From positions 1 to 18,242 of the forward strand of contig JACRHY010000020.1 of NCBI GenBank assembly GCA_016215765.1: DNA of 18,242 nucleotides, read 5' to 3'. Shown here one piece after another: positions 1-8,650 of the stretch. This stretch comes from Parcubacteria group bacterium. GTDB lineage: Bacteria > Patescibacteriota > Minisyncoccia > UBA6257 > JACRHY01. The notes beneath the pieces were generated by a model. That model saw only the letters and a program-made list of their open reading frames with translations, made no database searches and was not told where the DNA came from. Made by a program: the position numbers and the translations under genes. Position 1 is the stretch's first letter; every line of letters starts with the position of its first letter.

Positions 1-2136
1 ATAAAGACCGGCCAAATTGGCGTAATATTGGGCAACGCCCGGATTTGCCGCGACGGCGGCTTCGTAAAGCACGAGGGCGCGGCTAAGTTTTCCCGCCTTG
101 ATGTAAGCGTCCGCCGTCTTGACGGCAAAGACGTCAAAAACGGGAGCGTTTTTCAGTTTTAACAGATCGGCCGCCGCTTTATCGGCCGTTTTTTCGTCGC
201 CGGCGGCAATCGCCATTGACGCCAGATTGGCTTGCGCCTCAGCGAAATCCGGCTCAAGAGCGACGGCCTTTTTCAAGTCGGCCAGCGCGGCGGCGGAATC
301 GCTTTTCAAAGAATGATTGTCGGCGGAAATGAAGTAAATCGCCTGACGGGTCGGGCTCAGCCGCAGGGCGGCGTCAATATGTTCTCTTCCTTTATCCGCG
401 TAAGAAAGATCGCCGAAAGCGGCGGCCGCCTTGTTGTACAAGGTTCCCAGAAAAACGCGCGTCCGCAGATCGTCGGGAAATTGCCCGACCTGTTTTTCAA
501 ATTCTTCAATCGCTCCGTTGATAAAATCGGCTTTTTGCTCTTTCTTTCCCTTCATTTCGGCCAGGTTAACGGCCAAGCGGCCGAATTGCTCTCTCGTTTC
601 GCCGTCGCCGAAAGTGCCGTAAGCCAGGGCCTTTTTGAAACTTGCCATAACTTCGCCCGCCGAGGCCTTCCTGTTCAAATCTTGTAAAACCGCTATCAAA
701 GCCCGCGATTCCATCATCGGCCTAATGTTGGCGAAATAAGCCGCGACGACCGCCAGCGACAAAGCGGCGGCGAAAACGACAAGGGAATTAAATCGCCTTT
801 TCGCCTGTTCGGGAAAACCGATTTTTTCCTCCGCCGGCGGCGCGGGAAACCGCTTTAAATTGTTCAGATAAGCGAGAAAAGAGAAAAACAAAATATAGGT
901 GTTGAAATTGTCAAAAACAAAAAGATTCTGGATAAAATAAGCGCACAGGACGGCGAAAATCGCTCCCGCTTCGGCAAGGCCGGCGGCTCCCGCGCGGAAA
1001 GCCGACCAAAGAGCGGCGAAAGCGGCGGCAAAAAGCGACAGATAGGCCAGCAGACCGAGCGCGCCGGCGGCGATCAGCCAATCAAAAACAATGTCATGCG
1101 AGCGGTCAAACCACGGTTCCTGGTCGTAGAGTTTCGGATCGTAATGTTTGGCAAAAACGTAAGTGAAATTTTCCTGACCCCATCCCAAAACCGGCCTCTC
1201 TTTAAAGCCCTCCCAGGCCATTGTCCAAATCATCAAACGGGAGCGGGTGGTTTTTTCTTCCAGCGACATCGTGGCAAAGCGAGCCAAAACGGGATTGCCC
1301 CTCACGAAAGCGCTGTCCTTGGCGAAATAAAACAGAACGGGAGTCAGAATTATCAGCGCTAAAACGCCGGCGGCGATTTTTTTATAAAAGCGCTCCCTTT
1401 CGTTTCCGCTTTTGCCGAAAAAAACGTACGCCGCCAAAGCCAGCGGCGCGACGGCCAACATCGCCAAAATAACGCCTCGGGTGGCGGTGAAATAAATAAT
1501 CAGCAGATTAAAAGCCGCGACGGCGGCGCAAGCCCATTTCAGCCAGACGTTTTTCGCGTTAAAAAGCAAAACCAGACACGCTCCCGTCGCGAGCAAAAGA
1601 TAAGCGGCGAGATACGTCGGATTGCCGATCGTGCCGTCAATGCGAAATCCGCCCTGAATCGCCGCGAAATAACCGGCCTTTTGCAAAAGGCCGTAAAAAC
1701 CGACAAGAACGCCGACGGCGGAAAAAACGCCCAGCAGCGCCAGCCATTCTTTCTTCGTTTTCAAAACGGAACTCGCCACGAAAAAATAAGCGGCGAGATG
1801 GACGATCGTTAAATACCCCTCCATTCTTTCGTAGCGCGACCAAAAACTGCTATAAGGATCAACGCCCAAGAAATCGGCGAGACCGACGACGATCGCGAAA
1901 ACGGCGACGGCGACGGCGAGCGGCGTGAATTTCGGCCGGTATTCTTTATTGAGAAAAACAAGCCCCAGCCACAGCGCCGCCGCCAGCTCCACCAGCAAAC
2001 GAAAGCCGAAATTCCGGCCGGAGATGTAGGGGTAAAGCATTGAGCCCGATATCCAGAGCGAAAGAGCCGGGACGGCGAAAACGGCGGCTCTGACGGCCCA
2101 GACGTAAAGATTGGCGAATTGCCTGTTGGTGATCAT
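1..2136 (-). CDS. O-antigen polymerase/ligase-type membrane protein with C-terminal TPR repeats (Wzy/WaaL-like), C-terminus cut by window edge
   Basis: The reading frame is open from ATG 2136-2134 to base 1, giving 712 residues with no stop, so the C-terminus lies outside the window. The first ~430 residues are mostly hydrophobic helices typical of the Wzy_C/O-antigen ligase superfamily. Seen motifs are TATRG near residue 210, GWGQENF near residue 315 and a DRSHD motif near 343, followed by an LIAAGALGLLAYLS helix; such His-containing loops are typical of periplasmic active-site loops in the family. After a last membrane helix near 470-490 the protein turns soluble, with TPR-like helices such as LKKAVALEPDFAEAQANLA near 617 and ALVLYEAAVAANP near 687. 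The family joins undecaprenyl-linked glycans, or transfers them to an acceptor, outside the membrane. The start overlaps the stop of the upstream sugar dehydrogenase as ATGA, so translation is probably coupled. Polymerase versus ligase cannot be decided from sequence. Confidence 0.85.
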   Translation of the reverse strand, partial: MITNRQFANLYVWAVRAAVFAVPALSLWISGSMLYPYISGRNFGFRLLVELAAALWLGLVFLNKEYRPKFTPLAVAVAVFAIVVGLADFLGVDPYSSFWSRYERMEGYLTIVHLAAYFFVASSVLKTKKEWLALLGVFSAVGVLVGFYGLLQKAGYFAAIQGGFRIDGTIGNPTYLAAYLLLATGACLVLLFNAKNVWLKWACAAVAAFNLLIIYFTATRGVILAMLAVAPLALAAYVFFGKSGNERERFYKKIAAGVLALIILTPVLFYFAKDSAFVRGNPVLARFATMSLEEKTTRSRLMIWTMAWEGFKERPVLGWGQENFTYVFAKHYDPKLYDQEPWFDRSHDIVFDWLIAAGALGLLAYLSLFAAAFAALWSAFRAGAAGLAEAGAIFAVLCAYFIQNLFVFDNFNTYILFFSFLAYLNNLKRFPAPPAEEKIGFPEQAKRRFNSLVVFAAALSLAVVAAYFANIRPMMESRALIAVLQDLNRKASAGEVMASFKKALAYGTFGDGETREQFGRLAVNLAEMKGKKEQKADFINGAIEEFEKQVGQFPDDLRTRVFLGTLYNKAAAAFGDLSYADKGREHIDAALRLSPTRQAIYFISADNHSLKSDSAAALADLKKAVALEPDFAEAQANLASMAIAAGDEKTADKAAADLLKLKNAPVFDVFAVKTADAYIKAGKLSRALVLYEAAVAANPGVAQYYANLAGLY

Positions 2137-3095
2137 TTTTTATTTTTCGTTTTTCGTTCGCCCAACATTTTGCGGGGCTTGTCCGCTTTTTTTCGTTTTT
2201 GGGTTCGCTTTTCTTGAAGATCCATCTCGGTCACGTGCCGGCTGACGTCTTCAACGGTCAATCCCTGTTCGTTCAGCAGATTTTCGTTGAACCTCCAATC
2301 ACTCAAAAGAAGATTAAACACGTCGCGCAATCCGTTTTCCCCGGCAAAACGCATAAAAGCGGCGGTGTCTTTGGGAAAGCAATAGCCGCCGAAGCCGCGG
2401 TAACCGCCGTGACGGACATCCAGATGCGAGTCGCCGATGCGGTGATCGGCGGACATTCCCTTGCGGATGTTTTCGTAATCCGCGCCCATTTTTTCGGACG
2501 CTTTCGCTAGAGCGTTGGCCCAGTTGATTTTGCGGGCAAAATAAACGTTGCCGGCGTATTTGATAAATTCCGCTTCCGTGGCGGTGATTCTCATTTGCTG
2601 ATACGTGCCGACTCCCCACGGCGACATAAACGGCGCTTTGGGCAAAAGCGAGAGAACGAGATGGGCGGCGTCCAGGCCTTTATCCGTAAAACCGACGATC
2701 TGCCGGTCGGGGCGGATCATGTCTTCCCAAGCGCGGCTTTCCGTCAGAAACTCGGGATTAAATAAAAATTTGTGGCGGGGATGTTTTTTTTGCAGATTTT
2801 CCGTCGTCCCGGGCGTGACGGTGGATTTAATGACGATGATTTTTTCGCCGTCTATTTTTTTCACCGCGTCCGCCACGATGGAAACGTCGCAGGCGCCGTT
2901 TTTCGGATTCTTCGGTGTCGGCACGCAGACGAAAATAACCTCCGCCCGATTGATATCGTCAAGGCAGTTTTTTCGGGAATCGGTGTCGTAGAGAAAAAGA
3001 TTCTCGCCTCTTTGATAGCCCTTTAATTCCTGAAAATAACGGGCGATCGGCCCCCCGACCATCCCCACTCCGATAATTCCAATTTTTGGATTCAT
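2133..3095 (-). CDS. UDP-glucose/GDP-mannose dehydrogenase family protein, short form lacking the C-terminal nucleotide-sugar domain
   Basis: This 320-residue protein belongs to the family that oxidises C6 of UDP-hexoses twice with NAD to give uronic acids. The Rossmann motif GVGMVG is at residues 9-14. Catalytic positions known from UDP-glucose dehydrogenases are all present: Thr92 in KSTVTPGT, Glu115 in NPEFLTE, Lys179 and Asn183 in EFIKYAGN, and the nucleophile Cys239 with Asp243 in GGYCFPKD. Usual family length is about 390-450 residues. Here the chain ends shortly after the central dimerisation helix and is finished by a lysine/arginine-rich tail (about 297-320), so the C-terminal UDP-binding Rossmann domain is missing. 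The family NE following the central Lys/Asn helix reads NA. A good sigma70-like promoter lies just upstream (3131-3159), and the stop overlaps the next start. The likely role is supplying a uronic acid for the glycan; the exact substrate is unknown. Confidence 0.87.
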   Translation of the reverse strand: MNPKIGIIGVGMVGGPIARYFQELKGYQRGENLFLYDTDSRKNCLDDINRAEVIFVCVPTPKNPKNGACDVSIVADAVKKIDGEKIIVIKSTVTPGTTENLQKKHPRHKFLFNPEFLTESRAWEDMIRPDRQIVGFTDKGLDAAHLVLSLLPKAPFMSPWGVGTYQQMRITATEAEFIKYAGNVYFARKINWANALAKASEKMGADYENIRKGMSADHRIGDSHLDVRHGGYRGFGGYCFPKDTAAFMRFAGENGLRDVFNLLLSDWRFNENLLNEQGLTVEDVSRHVTEMDLQEKRTQKRKKADKPRKMLGERKTKNKK

Positions 3096-3130
3096 AATCT
3101 TAAAAAATCATTAAAAACAAACTGCGGCTA

Positions 3131-3159
3131 ATCATATGCCGAAAATGCAAATTTGTAAA
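3131..3159 (-). promoter_or_regulatory. Probable sigma70-type promoter for the sugar dehydrogenase / Wzy-TPR unit
   Basis: On the minus strand a -35 box TTTACA (3154-3159, 5 of 6 matches) and a -10 box TATGAT (3131-3136, 5 of 6) are separated by exactly 17 bases. A start near 3124 would leave a leader of about 29 bases before ATG 3095. The placement between the flippase stop and the dehydrogenase start suggests these last two genes have their own transcript. Confidence 0.55.
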
Positions 3160-3160
3160 A

Positions 3161-3173
3161 CGGGCGCGCCCCG
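3161..3173 (-). terminator. Weak possible terminator after the flippase gene
   Basis: Directly after the flippase stop (TGA at 3179-3177) the minus strand reads a 4-bp GC stem, CGGG/CCCG, with a 5-base loop, followed by GTTTTAC-type sequence (four T). The stem is short, so termination would be inefficient. It sits next to the -35 box of the following promoter. Confidence 0.3.
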
Positions 3174-3176
3174 ATA

Positions 3177-4403
3177 TCAAGTCCGCCTGAAAAGAATCAG
3201 TAGAATAAAAACGGAAAATATCTGAAAAAATACCCGCGCCGCGATCGCCCCCATTATTCCAAAAAACGGGACCAGCGCGGCAACGATCGCCAGCTGAAAA
3301 ATGCGGATGGCTATATTGTAATGATAAATTTTTTCCTTCATCGCCTTTGACTGGAAAAAGGTATAAATTAAACCGAACGGCAAAGCGAGAAGAATAAGTG
3401 AAATCAACTGCGAATAAAAAACGGCCTCTGTGTATTTCGGGAAAAATAATTTAAAAACCGTCGGAGCTATCAAAATGTAAATGCCCACTCCTGCTCCGAC
3501 GAATATCAACGTTTTAAAAATCTTTTTCAGCAGATGAGTTTTTGTTTCTTCCGCGTTTTTAGCGGAAAATTTCGGCAAGGCCAGCTCGGGAATGATGGAA
3601 AATGTCTGTTGAAATTTCGTGATCGGCGCCATCGCGATTGAATAAACGGCGAGCGGCGCCGCTCCCAAATAATGAAAAACGAGCAGGCTATCAAGATAGT
3701 TGACCAGCGATCCCAAAAACTGCATAACGCTTAAGTGTTTTCCGTAAGTAATCAAATGAGGATCCGTTTTCTCGTTCGGTTTTTCTTTTTTCATTATAAA
3801 CCAGAAAAAGAACAACCGCAGAAAAACGTACGGCGCAAAGAAAGCGACTAAAATCCAAAACAGATTTTGAGACAAAAACAGGGCGCCGATTAAAGAAGCG
3901 GCCGAAACGATTCTCGTAACAATTGAGTACTGCGATTTTAACTTGAAAAGGCGGCGCCCTTTGAGCAACGCGCCGTATAAACCGAAGGAGTCGTTAAACG
4001 GCAAGAAAGCGGCGACGATCAAAAATGAAAAGCCCAGCAGAGAGTTTTGATTGAAAAAGTAATATCCCGACATAGCCAAAGCGCCAGCCGCTCCCGCCAA
4101 TCCCCAACGAATGCGCGTCTTAAGAGCCGCCGTAAGCGAACCCTCCATTCCCCCAGCCACGGACGCGGCCGCCGCCACATCCATGTTCGGAAGAGTAAAA
4201 ATCGTCAAAATGGCGAAAACGGAAAGAATGTACCGATAAATTCCGTATAATTCTTGAGAAAGCAGGTTGGCAAAAGCGACTGTGAGCGCCAAGCTCAGCG
4301 CTATGGAAAAAAACTGGTCAAGGCCAAGCCAAAAACCGCCGCGCGCAATATAGCGCAGATCCACTCCGAAAAATTTCTGCAGTTTATCTATGAAAACGTT
4401 CAT
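3177..4403 (-). CDS. Wzx-like oligosaccharide flippase (polysaccharide transport membrane protein)
   Basis: The 408-residue protein is almost entirely hydrophobic, with roughly a dozen candidate membrane helices separated by short basic loops, such as KGRRLFKLK near residue 150 and MKKEKPNEK near 205. This organisation, with an amphipathic start (IARGGFWLGLDQFFSIALSL, about 19-38) and conserved-looking YGIYRYILSV, matches the RfbX/Wzx branch of the MOP exporters. These proteins flip lipid-linked oligosaccharide repeats from the cytoplasmic to the outer face of the membrane. It is somewhat shorter than the usual 420-490 residues. The start overlaps the end of the upstream glycosyltransferase gene by 20 bases, so both are probably co-translated. 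Substrate specificity cannot be read from the sequence. A different transporter function is unlikely given the neighbours. Confidence 0.85.
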   Translation of the reverse strand: MNVFIDKLQKFFGVDLRYIARGGFWLGLDQFFSIALSLALTVAFANLLSQELYGIYRYILSVFAILTIFTLPNMDVAAAASVAGGMEGSLTAALKTRIRWGLAGAAGALAMSGYYFFNQNSLLGFSFLIVAAFLPFNDSFGLYGALLKGRRLFKLKSQYSIVTRIVSAASLIGALFLSQNLFWILVAFFAPYVFLRLFFFWFIMKKEKPNEKTDPHLITYGKHLSVMQFLGSLVNYLDSLLVFHYLGAAPLAVYSIAMAPITKFQQTFSIIPELALPKFSAKNAEETKTHLLKKIFKTLIFVGAGVGIYILIAPTVFKLFFPKYTEAVFYSQLISLILLALPFGLIYTFFQSKAMKEKIYHYNIAIRIFQLAIVAALVPFFGIMGAIAARVFFQIFSVFILLILFRRT

Positions 4404-5757
4404 CTAACAATTGCTGAATAACCGCGGCGACGCGCTCGCCGGAACGTCCGTCCGATCCATAATACTCTTGTTCCACAAGCGCAAGCCGCTTGGCCTGATC
4501 CGCCGCGCGATCGCTCGCGTATCTTACCACTAAATCCGACAATTCGCCCGGACTGCGCACTGCGGGTATACCGCCGGTTTTGGCTATGCGCTTGAACATT
4601 TCCAAGCGATAAGTGACCAGATAGCCGCGCTCGCTCTCCTCGCCGCCGCCGAAGCCTATCCAGATAGAGGGAACATTGATGAGGCAGGACTCTATAGAGA
4701 AAGTTGAGTTCACGCTGATCACAACATCGCTGTGATAGAGCAAATTTGCGACATGGTCGCGATGCGCCGCCTGCTCCGCCTTCTCCCACTTGAATTCATT
4801 GAGTAGAGATCCATAAATACGCTCATCGTGTCCGGGATCAAAACGTACGAAAAGTTCCGCGTTGCCGCCCAGACGCTCCCGGATGGTTGCAAGCAGCGTT
4901 TCGAGCACCTCTGCGTTGTACGGATAAAGCTTCGGGATTTTTGCGCCGAAAGTGATAAGTTTCTTTGCCGGATCAATCCCCAAGGAGCGCAGAAACTCGT
5001 CGCGCGGCAACGGCTTAAAATCCCGAAAGTAATAGTCGTAGCGCGCGGCGCCGGTAACGGCGATGTTTTCCTCTTTTATTTTTTGAACGGACGCGGCAAT
5101 TTGCTTTTGCGCTTCGCTAAAAAGCATCCACTTGGCAAGCGGACGCGGGCGCGCAAAATACCGGAATTCAAAGACGTCTATATTGTTATCGGTCGCAACT
5201 GCGGCGGCGCCGAACTTTGACGCATAAATTATAAATGGAGAATCGTGTCCATCTGCTCCGCCGGAAGCCAGGACGATCGCCGCTGGCAAGTATTTTCTGA
5301 ATAAACGACGACATTCTGCATGATAATAAACAAATCTTTCAGTGCCGTCTAAAACTTTCGCATTGCCAAAACCCAACCACCTTAAAACTCCGACAATTAC
5401 CACGAAAATCATATCTTTCAAGCGACGCGGGGCCGTCTTTGGCGGCCTATAGCCCGCAGTAACAACGTCGTGGACCTTTTTAGAATTTATAATTACCGGA
5501 TGCTTGATCGTTAACAGCAGCCCGCGTAAATAGTTCAATATTTTTATATAGCGCCCCAACTCAGGCAATGATTCAAAGCGCACATTGTCCGCCGCAAATT
5601 CTTTTCTAAAATCTTCACTTTTAACAAACGGCGAGATGACGACTATCCGATGCCCGGCATCGCGCAAAATGCGAAAAACGTCCGTGCGCAAAATGAAGTT
5701 CACGCGCGCCACAGTAGCAATTACAAAAAATATCGTTGCTTTGTTATTTATGTTCAT
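4384..5757 (-). CDS. GT-B-fold glycosyltransferase-like protein (CDP-glycerol glycerophosphotransferase-like C-terminal half)
   Basis: I do not recognise an exact family for this 457-residue protein. The N-terminus (ATIFFVIATVARVNFILRTD, then FRILRDAGHRIVVISP near 30-45) looks like the acceptor-side Rossmann domain of GT-B enzymes. A hydrophobic stretch near 115-130 (IFVVIVGVLRWLGF) could be a membrane-associating helix. The C-terminal half has features of GT-B donor domains: LITFGAKIP near 268, FVRFDPGHDERIYG near 308, and SDVVISVNSTFSIESCLINVPSIWIGFGG near 348-376, where a Ser/Thr and Glu pair usually contacts the nucleotide. Neighbours (amidotransferase upstream with ATGA overlap, flippase downstream with 20-bp overlap) place it in assembly of the lipid-linked repeat. 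Its start codon lies inside the end of the amidotransferase gene, which supports this start. It could instead be a polyol-phosphate transferase. Confidence 0.7.
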   Translation of the reverse strand: MNINNKATIFFVIATVARVNFILRTDVFRILRDAGHRIVVISPFVKSEDFRKEFAADNVRFESLPELGRYIKILNYLRGLLLTIKHPVIINSKKVHDVVTAGYRPPKTAPRRLKDMIFVVIVGVLRWLGFGNAKVLDGTERFVYYHAECRRLFRKYLPAAIVLASGGADGHDSPFIIYASKFGAAAVATDNNIDVFEFRYFARPRPLAKWMLFSEAQKQIAASVQKIKEENIAVTGAARYDYYFRDFKPLPRDEFLRSLGIDPAKKLITFGAKIPKLYPYNAEVLETLLATIRERLGGNAELFVRFDPGHDERIYGSLLNEFKWEKAEQAAHRDHVANLLYHSDVVISVNSTFSIESCLINVPSIWIGFGGGEESERGYLVTYRLEMFKRIAKTGGIPAVRSPGELSDLVVRYASDRAADQAKRLALVEQEYYGSDGRSGERVAAVIQQLLDERFHR

Positions 5758-7610
5758 TTATCAATAAATACCCTGAACCACAACTCAATACTAATCCACT
5801 GCCAGACATGAAAAGCGTTGACGGGATCTTTCGCGCGGCAATATTTTTCGTATTCGGCAAGCACGAGCTTTTCATCAAAATATTTGCGAGCGCGGAAAGA
5901 GCGCGAATTGACGAGCGACTCAATCCATGGCCTCAACTCTTTTTGAAACCATGCGCGTTGCGGGTTGGGCAGCGAACGTTTCGGCGTCTTTGCCAGAACG
6001 GGAGAAAGCACGCGCCCGGCCGCGTTACGCATAAAGCGACGCATTTGGCCATGGCCGATACGCTGCTCAAGCGGCAAAGAAAAAGACAGCTCCACAAGAC
6101 GATGATCCAAGATCGGCACGCGCAATTCCCGGCCGTAAGCCATTGATTCACGATCCACGCTCCGCAAAACACGCGGCAGCTTGGTATGCATCAGTTCACG
6201 ATATTGAAAATTAGCGAGATGCGAGGCGAATGGCGCTTCAAACCACGGCGGTTCTTTTTTAAGAGCGCGAAAATCGGCGCGCAAGAATTCCGCGCAAGAA
6301 AATCGCGAGGCGTCTGCCGAAACTCCGCCGCCGACATAGGCCTTCACACCGTTCAACGTCATCTGTCGGGCTTTCTCCAACGCCACGCCGCGCACGGCCG
6401 CGAATTGCGCAATTTCGCGGCAAGCCGCTTTTTCGCCATTAGTCCTTAAAATATCAAGAATGAAGGCGCCGAAATAATAATCGTAGCCGGCCGCTATTTC
6501 ATCTCCGCCATGACCCTCCAGCGTTACGATCGTTTCGGTAGACCCTAGCGTTTTATAAAGTTTGTGCCAAGCGACGGTCGGCAATCCGGGAAAGGGCTGC
6601 TCTTCATGCCACATTATTTTGAGCGCCGACTCCGGCATATCGCCGGATCGCACCGTAACAATATGCGGCTTGCGCCAGCCCATCTCACGCGCCAGACGAT
6701 CAACGTGCGGCCGCTCTTTCTCATAGCCGAGTCCGGCGTATTCAAAATGGTATAAATTGAAATTCTTTTGTCCTTTCACGGCCTTATTCACCGCTTGAGC
6801 GAGTAACGACGAATCAAGCCCGCCGCTTACACTCATGCCGATCGGCACATCGCTCCGCAATTCAAGCTTCACCGAATCTTGCAGTAATTTCCAAAATTCC
6901 TCCCCCGCTTCGCGGTCGGTGATCCCGCTTTTTTCTTTAACAAGCTCCGGCAGATACCAATAACGCTTAATCAGTATCTTTTGATCGCGGATCTCGAGGT
7001 AATGCCCGGGCATCAATTGCTTGATACCGTCAAAAAAAGTTTCTTCGCTATGGTCATAGTAGCCGTAGACCAGATAGTCGTGAATAATTTTATCATTCGG
7101 ACGCGCCGGCACTCCGGCGGCCAAAAGCGCCTTAATCTCCGAGGCAAAATAAAAACGATCTTTATGCACGGCGTAATAGAACGGCTTCACGCCCAAACGA
7201 TCGCGCGCCGCGAAAAACCGCCGACACTTATCATCCCAAATGGCGAAAGCGAAGATGCCGTTTAATAGCCCCAAGCATTTTTCGCCCCATTTTTCGTAAA
7301 CGCGCAGCAGAACTTCGGTGTCGGAATTGCTGTTATATTTTCCCGGTAACCCCTTTTTAAGCTCCGGATAATTGTAGATCTCGCCGTTAAAGACGATCAC
7401 GAGCTCACCGCGCGCGCTCCGCATCGGTTGAGCGCCGGCGGCGCTAAGATCAAGGATGCTCAGACGGCGGTGACCCAGACCGGCACCGCGTCCCGTAAAG
7501 ACGCCTTCGCCGTTCGGACCGCGATGCGCGATGGCATCGGTCATTTTTTTTACTTCACGCGCCGCAACTTCTCGCCGACGCAAATCAACTATTCCGGCAA
7601 TTCCGCACAT
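5754..7610 (-). CDS. asnB: Asparagine synthase (glutamine-hydrolysing) family amidotransferase in a glycan locus
   Basis: The 618-residue protein starts with MCGIAGIVD. Cys2 is the nucleophile of the class II glutaminase domain once Met is removed, which fixes the start. Other glutaminase residues are GHRRLSI (46-52), FNGEIYN (74-80) and SDTEV (96-100). The synthetase domain carries the ATP pyrophosphatase loop SGGLDSS (262-268). The second conserved loop, usually GEGSDE in true asparagine synthetases, reads GHGGDE (366-371), so the important Glu (Glu348 in E. coli AsnB) is His367. Family members in O-antigen and capsule loci are thought to amidate carboxylates of sugar acids rather than aspartate. 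With a uronic-acid-forming enzyme and a nonulosonate synthase in the locus, a sugar carboxylate is a plausible acceptor here. The gene starts 2 bases after the stop of the dehydrogenase at 7613 and has no clear Shine-Dalgarno, implying coupling. Confidence 0.88.
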   Translation of the reverse strand: MCGIAGIVDLRRREVAAREVKKMTDAIAHRGPNGEGVFTGRGAGLGHRRLSILDLSAAGAQPMRSARGELVIVFNGEIYNYPELKKGLPGKYNSNSDTEVLLRVYEKWGEKCLGLLNGIFAFAIWDDKCRRFFAARDRLGVKPFYYAVHKDRFYFASEIKALLAAGVPARPNDKIIHDYLVYGYYDHSEETFFDGIKQLMPGHYLEIRDQKILIKRYWYLPELVKEKSGITDREAGEEFWKLLQDSVKLELRSDVPIGMSVSGGLDSSLLAQAVNKAVKGQKNFNLYHFEYAGLGYEKERPHVDRLAREMGWRKPHIVTVRSGDMPESALKIMWHEEQPFPGLPTVAWHKLYKTLGSTETIVTLEGHGGDEIAAGYDYYFGAFILDILRTNGEKAACREIAQFAAVRGVALEKARQMTLNGVKAYVGGGVSADASRFSCAEFLRADFRALKKEPPWFEAPFASHLANFQYRELMHTKLPRVLRSVDRESMAYGRELRVPILDHRLVELSFSLPLEQRIGHGQMRRFMRNAAGRVLSPVLAKTPKRSLPNPQRAWFQKELRPWIESLVNSRSFRARKYFDEKLVLAEYEKYCRAKDPVNAFHVWQWISIELWFRVFIDK

Positions 7611-7612
7611 AA

Positions 7613-8638
7613 TTATTTAAGATATATTTTTTTACCGTCCGACTTAGCGCTCTTGCGCGCCGCCTCAATGATACGAAGAGCGGCCAAGGCGTCCTCTCCT
7701 GTGGCAAGAATTTTCTGGCGGCCATCCAATGCTTCCACGGCGTGCTTCGCCATGGAAGCCATAAAGCTGACGCTTTCGTTCTTTCGCACTTTTTTATTAT
7801 CGGTATCTAACGCCATTGTTCCGGAATAGCGCCGGCTTCTAACCAATGGCGTAACTTCCACGGCAAAACCCAGATCGCGCACCGCCACCATCCCCCGCTC
7901 GCAGTAAAATTCTATCTCAAAAATTCCGTAATCTTTCTTCTCCAGCGGTTGTAAAAAAACACGCGCCCCGTTTCGCGTCTCCAGCACAACGTCAATATTA
8001 AAATCGTCTTGATGAATAAAGGATAATTTCTCATGTTTGAATCCCGCCACCCATAAAATCTCGCCCAAACTCCAGCGCAAAATATCTATAAGATGGGTGC
8101 CGCTATTGAGCCAGCCGTTGACATACAACGCGCGCGTCTGCCGCACGCGTCCGTACTTGCCGCGACGAATATCGCTTATCGTCTTTCGGAGCAACGGATC
8201 AAAACGGCGCATATGATTTACGAGCAGTTTTGCGCCGCGACGGTGGCAAAGAGCGATGATTTTTTTTCCGGAAACGAAATCGGGCGCCAGCGGTTTCTCG
8301 CAGATAATAAGTTTAGCCCCGCCATCAACGGCGGCCCGCGCCATAGAGAGATGCGTTTCATCCGGAGTGGCGATGGAGACGATGTCCGGACGCTCGCATT
8401 CCAGCATTTTATAAACATCGCGATAAGCATTAACGCGCGGCAAAAATCTTTTCGCTTTATTCAAAATGGCGGCGTCGGAATCACAAATAGCGGCCAGCTC
8501 AATGCGGCGATTGCGCAAAAAAGCTCCGACGTGCGAGGCGGGACGAAGTTTCAAACTATCAAGTTCGTCAAAAAGACCTATGCGTCCGCAACCGATAACA
8601 GCCGCGCGATATTTATTTTTGATATTCCTCTTGGACAT
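7613..8638 (-). CDS. Gfo/Idh/MocA family NAD(P)-dependent oxidoreductase (copy B)
   Basis: The 341-residue protein has an N-terminal Rossmann fold with VIGCGRIG (residues 14-21), the family's catalytic-lysine motif as CEKPL near 115, and a C-terminal alpha/beta domain with GTHLIDILRW, whose Asp/His positions are typical active-site residues. Family members oxidise or reduce secondary hydroxyls of sugars and sugar nucleotides. It is clearly homologous to the neighbouring protein at 8713-9738: shared AAVIGCGRIG, HVGA(F/Y)LRN, ERPDIVS-type, CEKP, HxRRF(D/E)PLL and GTHL(V/I)D motifs. Its own N-terminus is about five residues longer. It heads the run leading to the amidotransferase, glycosyltransferase and flippase. 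Only a weak Shine-Dalgarno is seen, and the upstream gap is mostly a terminator hairpin, so its promoter is unclear. Substrate unknown. Confidence 0.85.
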   Translation of the reverse strand: MSKRNIKNKYRAAVIGCGRIGLFDELDSLKLRPASHVGAFLRNRRIELAAICDSDAAILNKAKRFLPRVNAYRDVYKMLECERPDIVSIATPDETHLSMARAAVDGGAKLIICEKPLAPDFVSGKKIIALCHRRGAKLLVNHMRRFDPLLRKTISDIRRGKYGRVRQTRALYVNGWLNSGTHLIDILRWSLGEILWVAGFKHEKLSFIHQDDFNIDVVLETRNGARVFLQPLEKKDYGIFEIEFYCERGMVAVRDLGFAVEVTPLVRSRRYSGTMALDTDNKKVRKNESVSFMASMAKHAVEALDGRQKILATGEDALAALRIIEAARKSAKSDGKKIYLK

Positions 8639-8650
8639 TCCGATATTCCC

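Noticed and set aside
232..687. Plus-strand open frame of about 150 codons
   Set aside because: It lies opposite the TPR-encoding part of the Wzy-like gene, has low-complexity composition and no recognisable domain; the minus strand gives a coherent protein.
5754..7610. A free-standing housekeeping asparagine synthetase
   Set aside because: The glycan context, coupling to a dehydrogenase and a glycosyltransferase, and the GHGGDE loop favour a sugar-related amidotransferase, though asparagine synthesis is not excluded.
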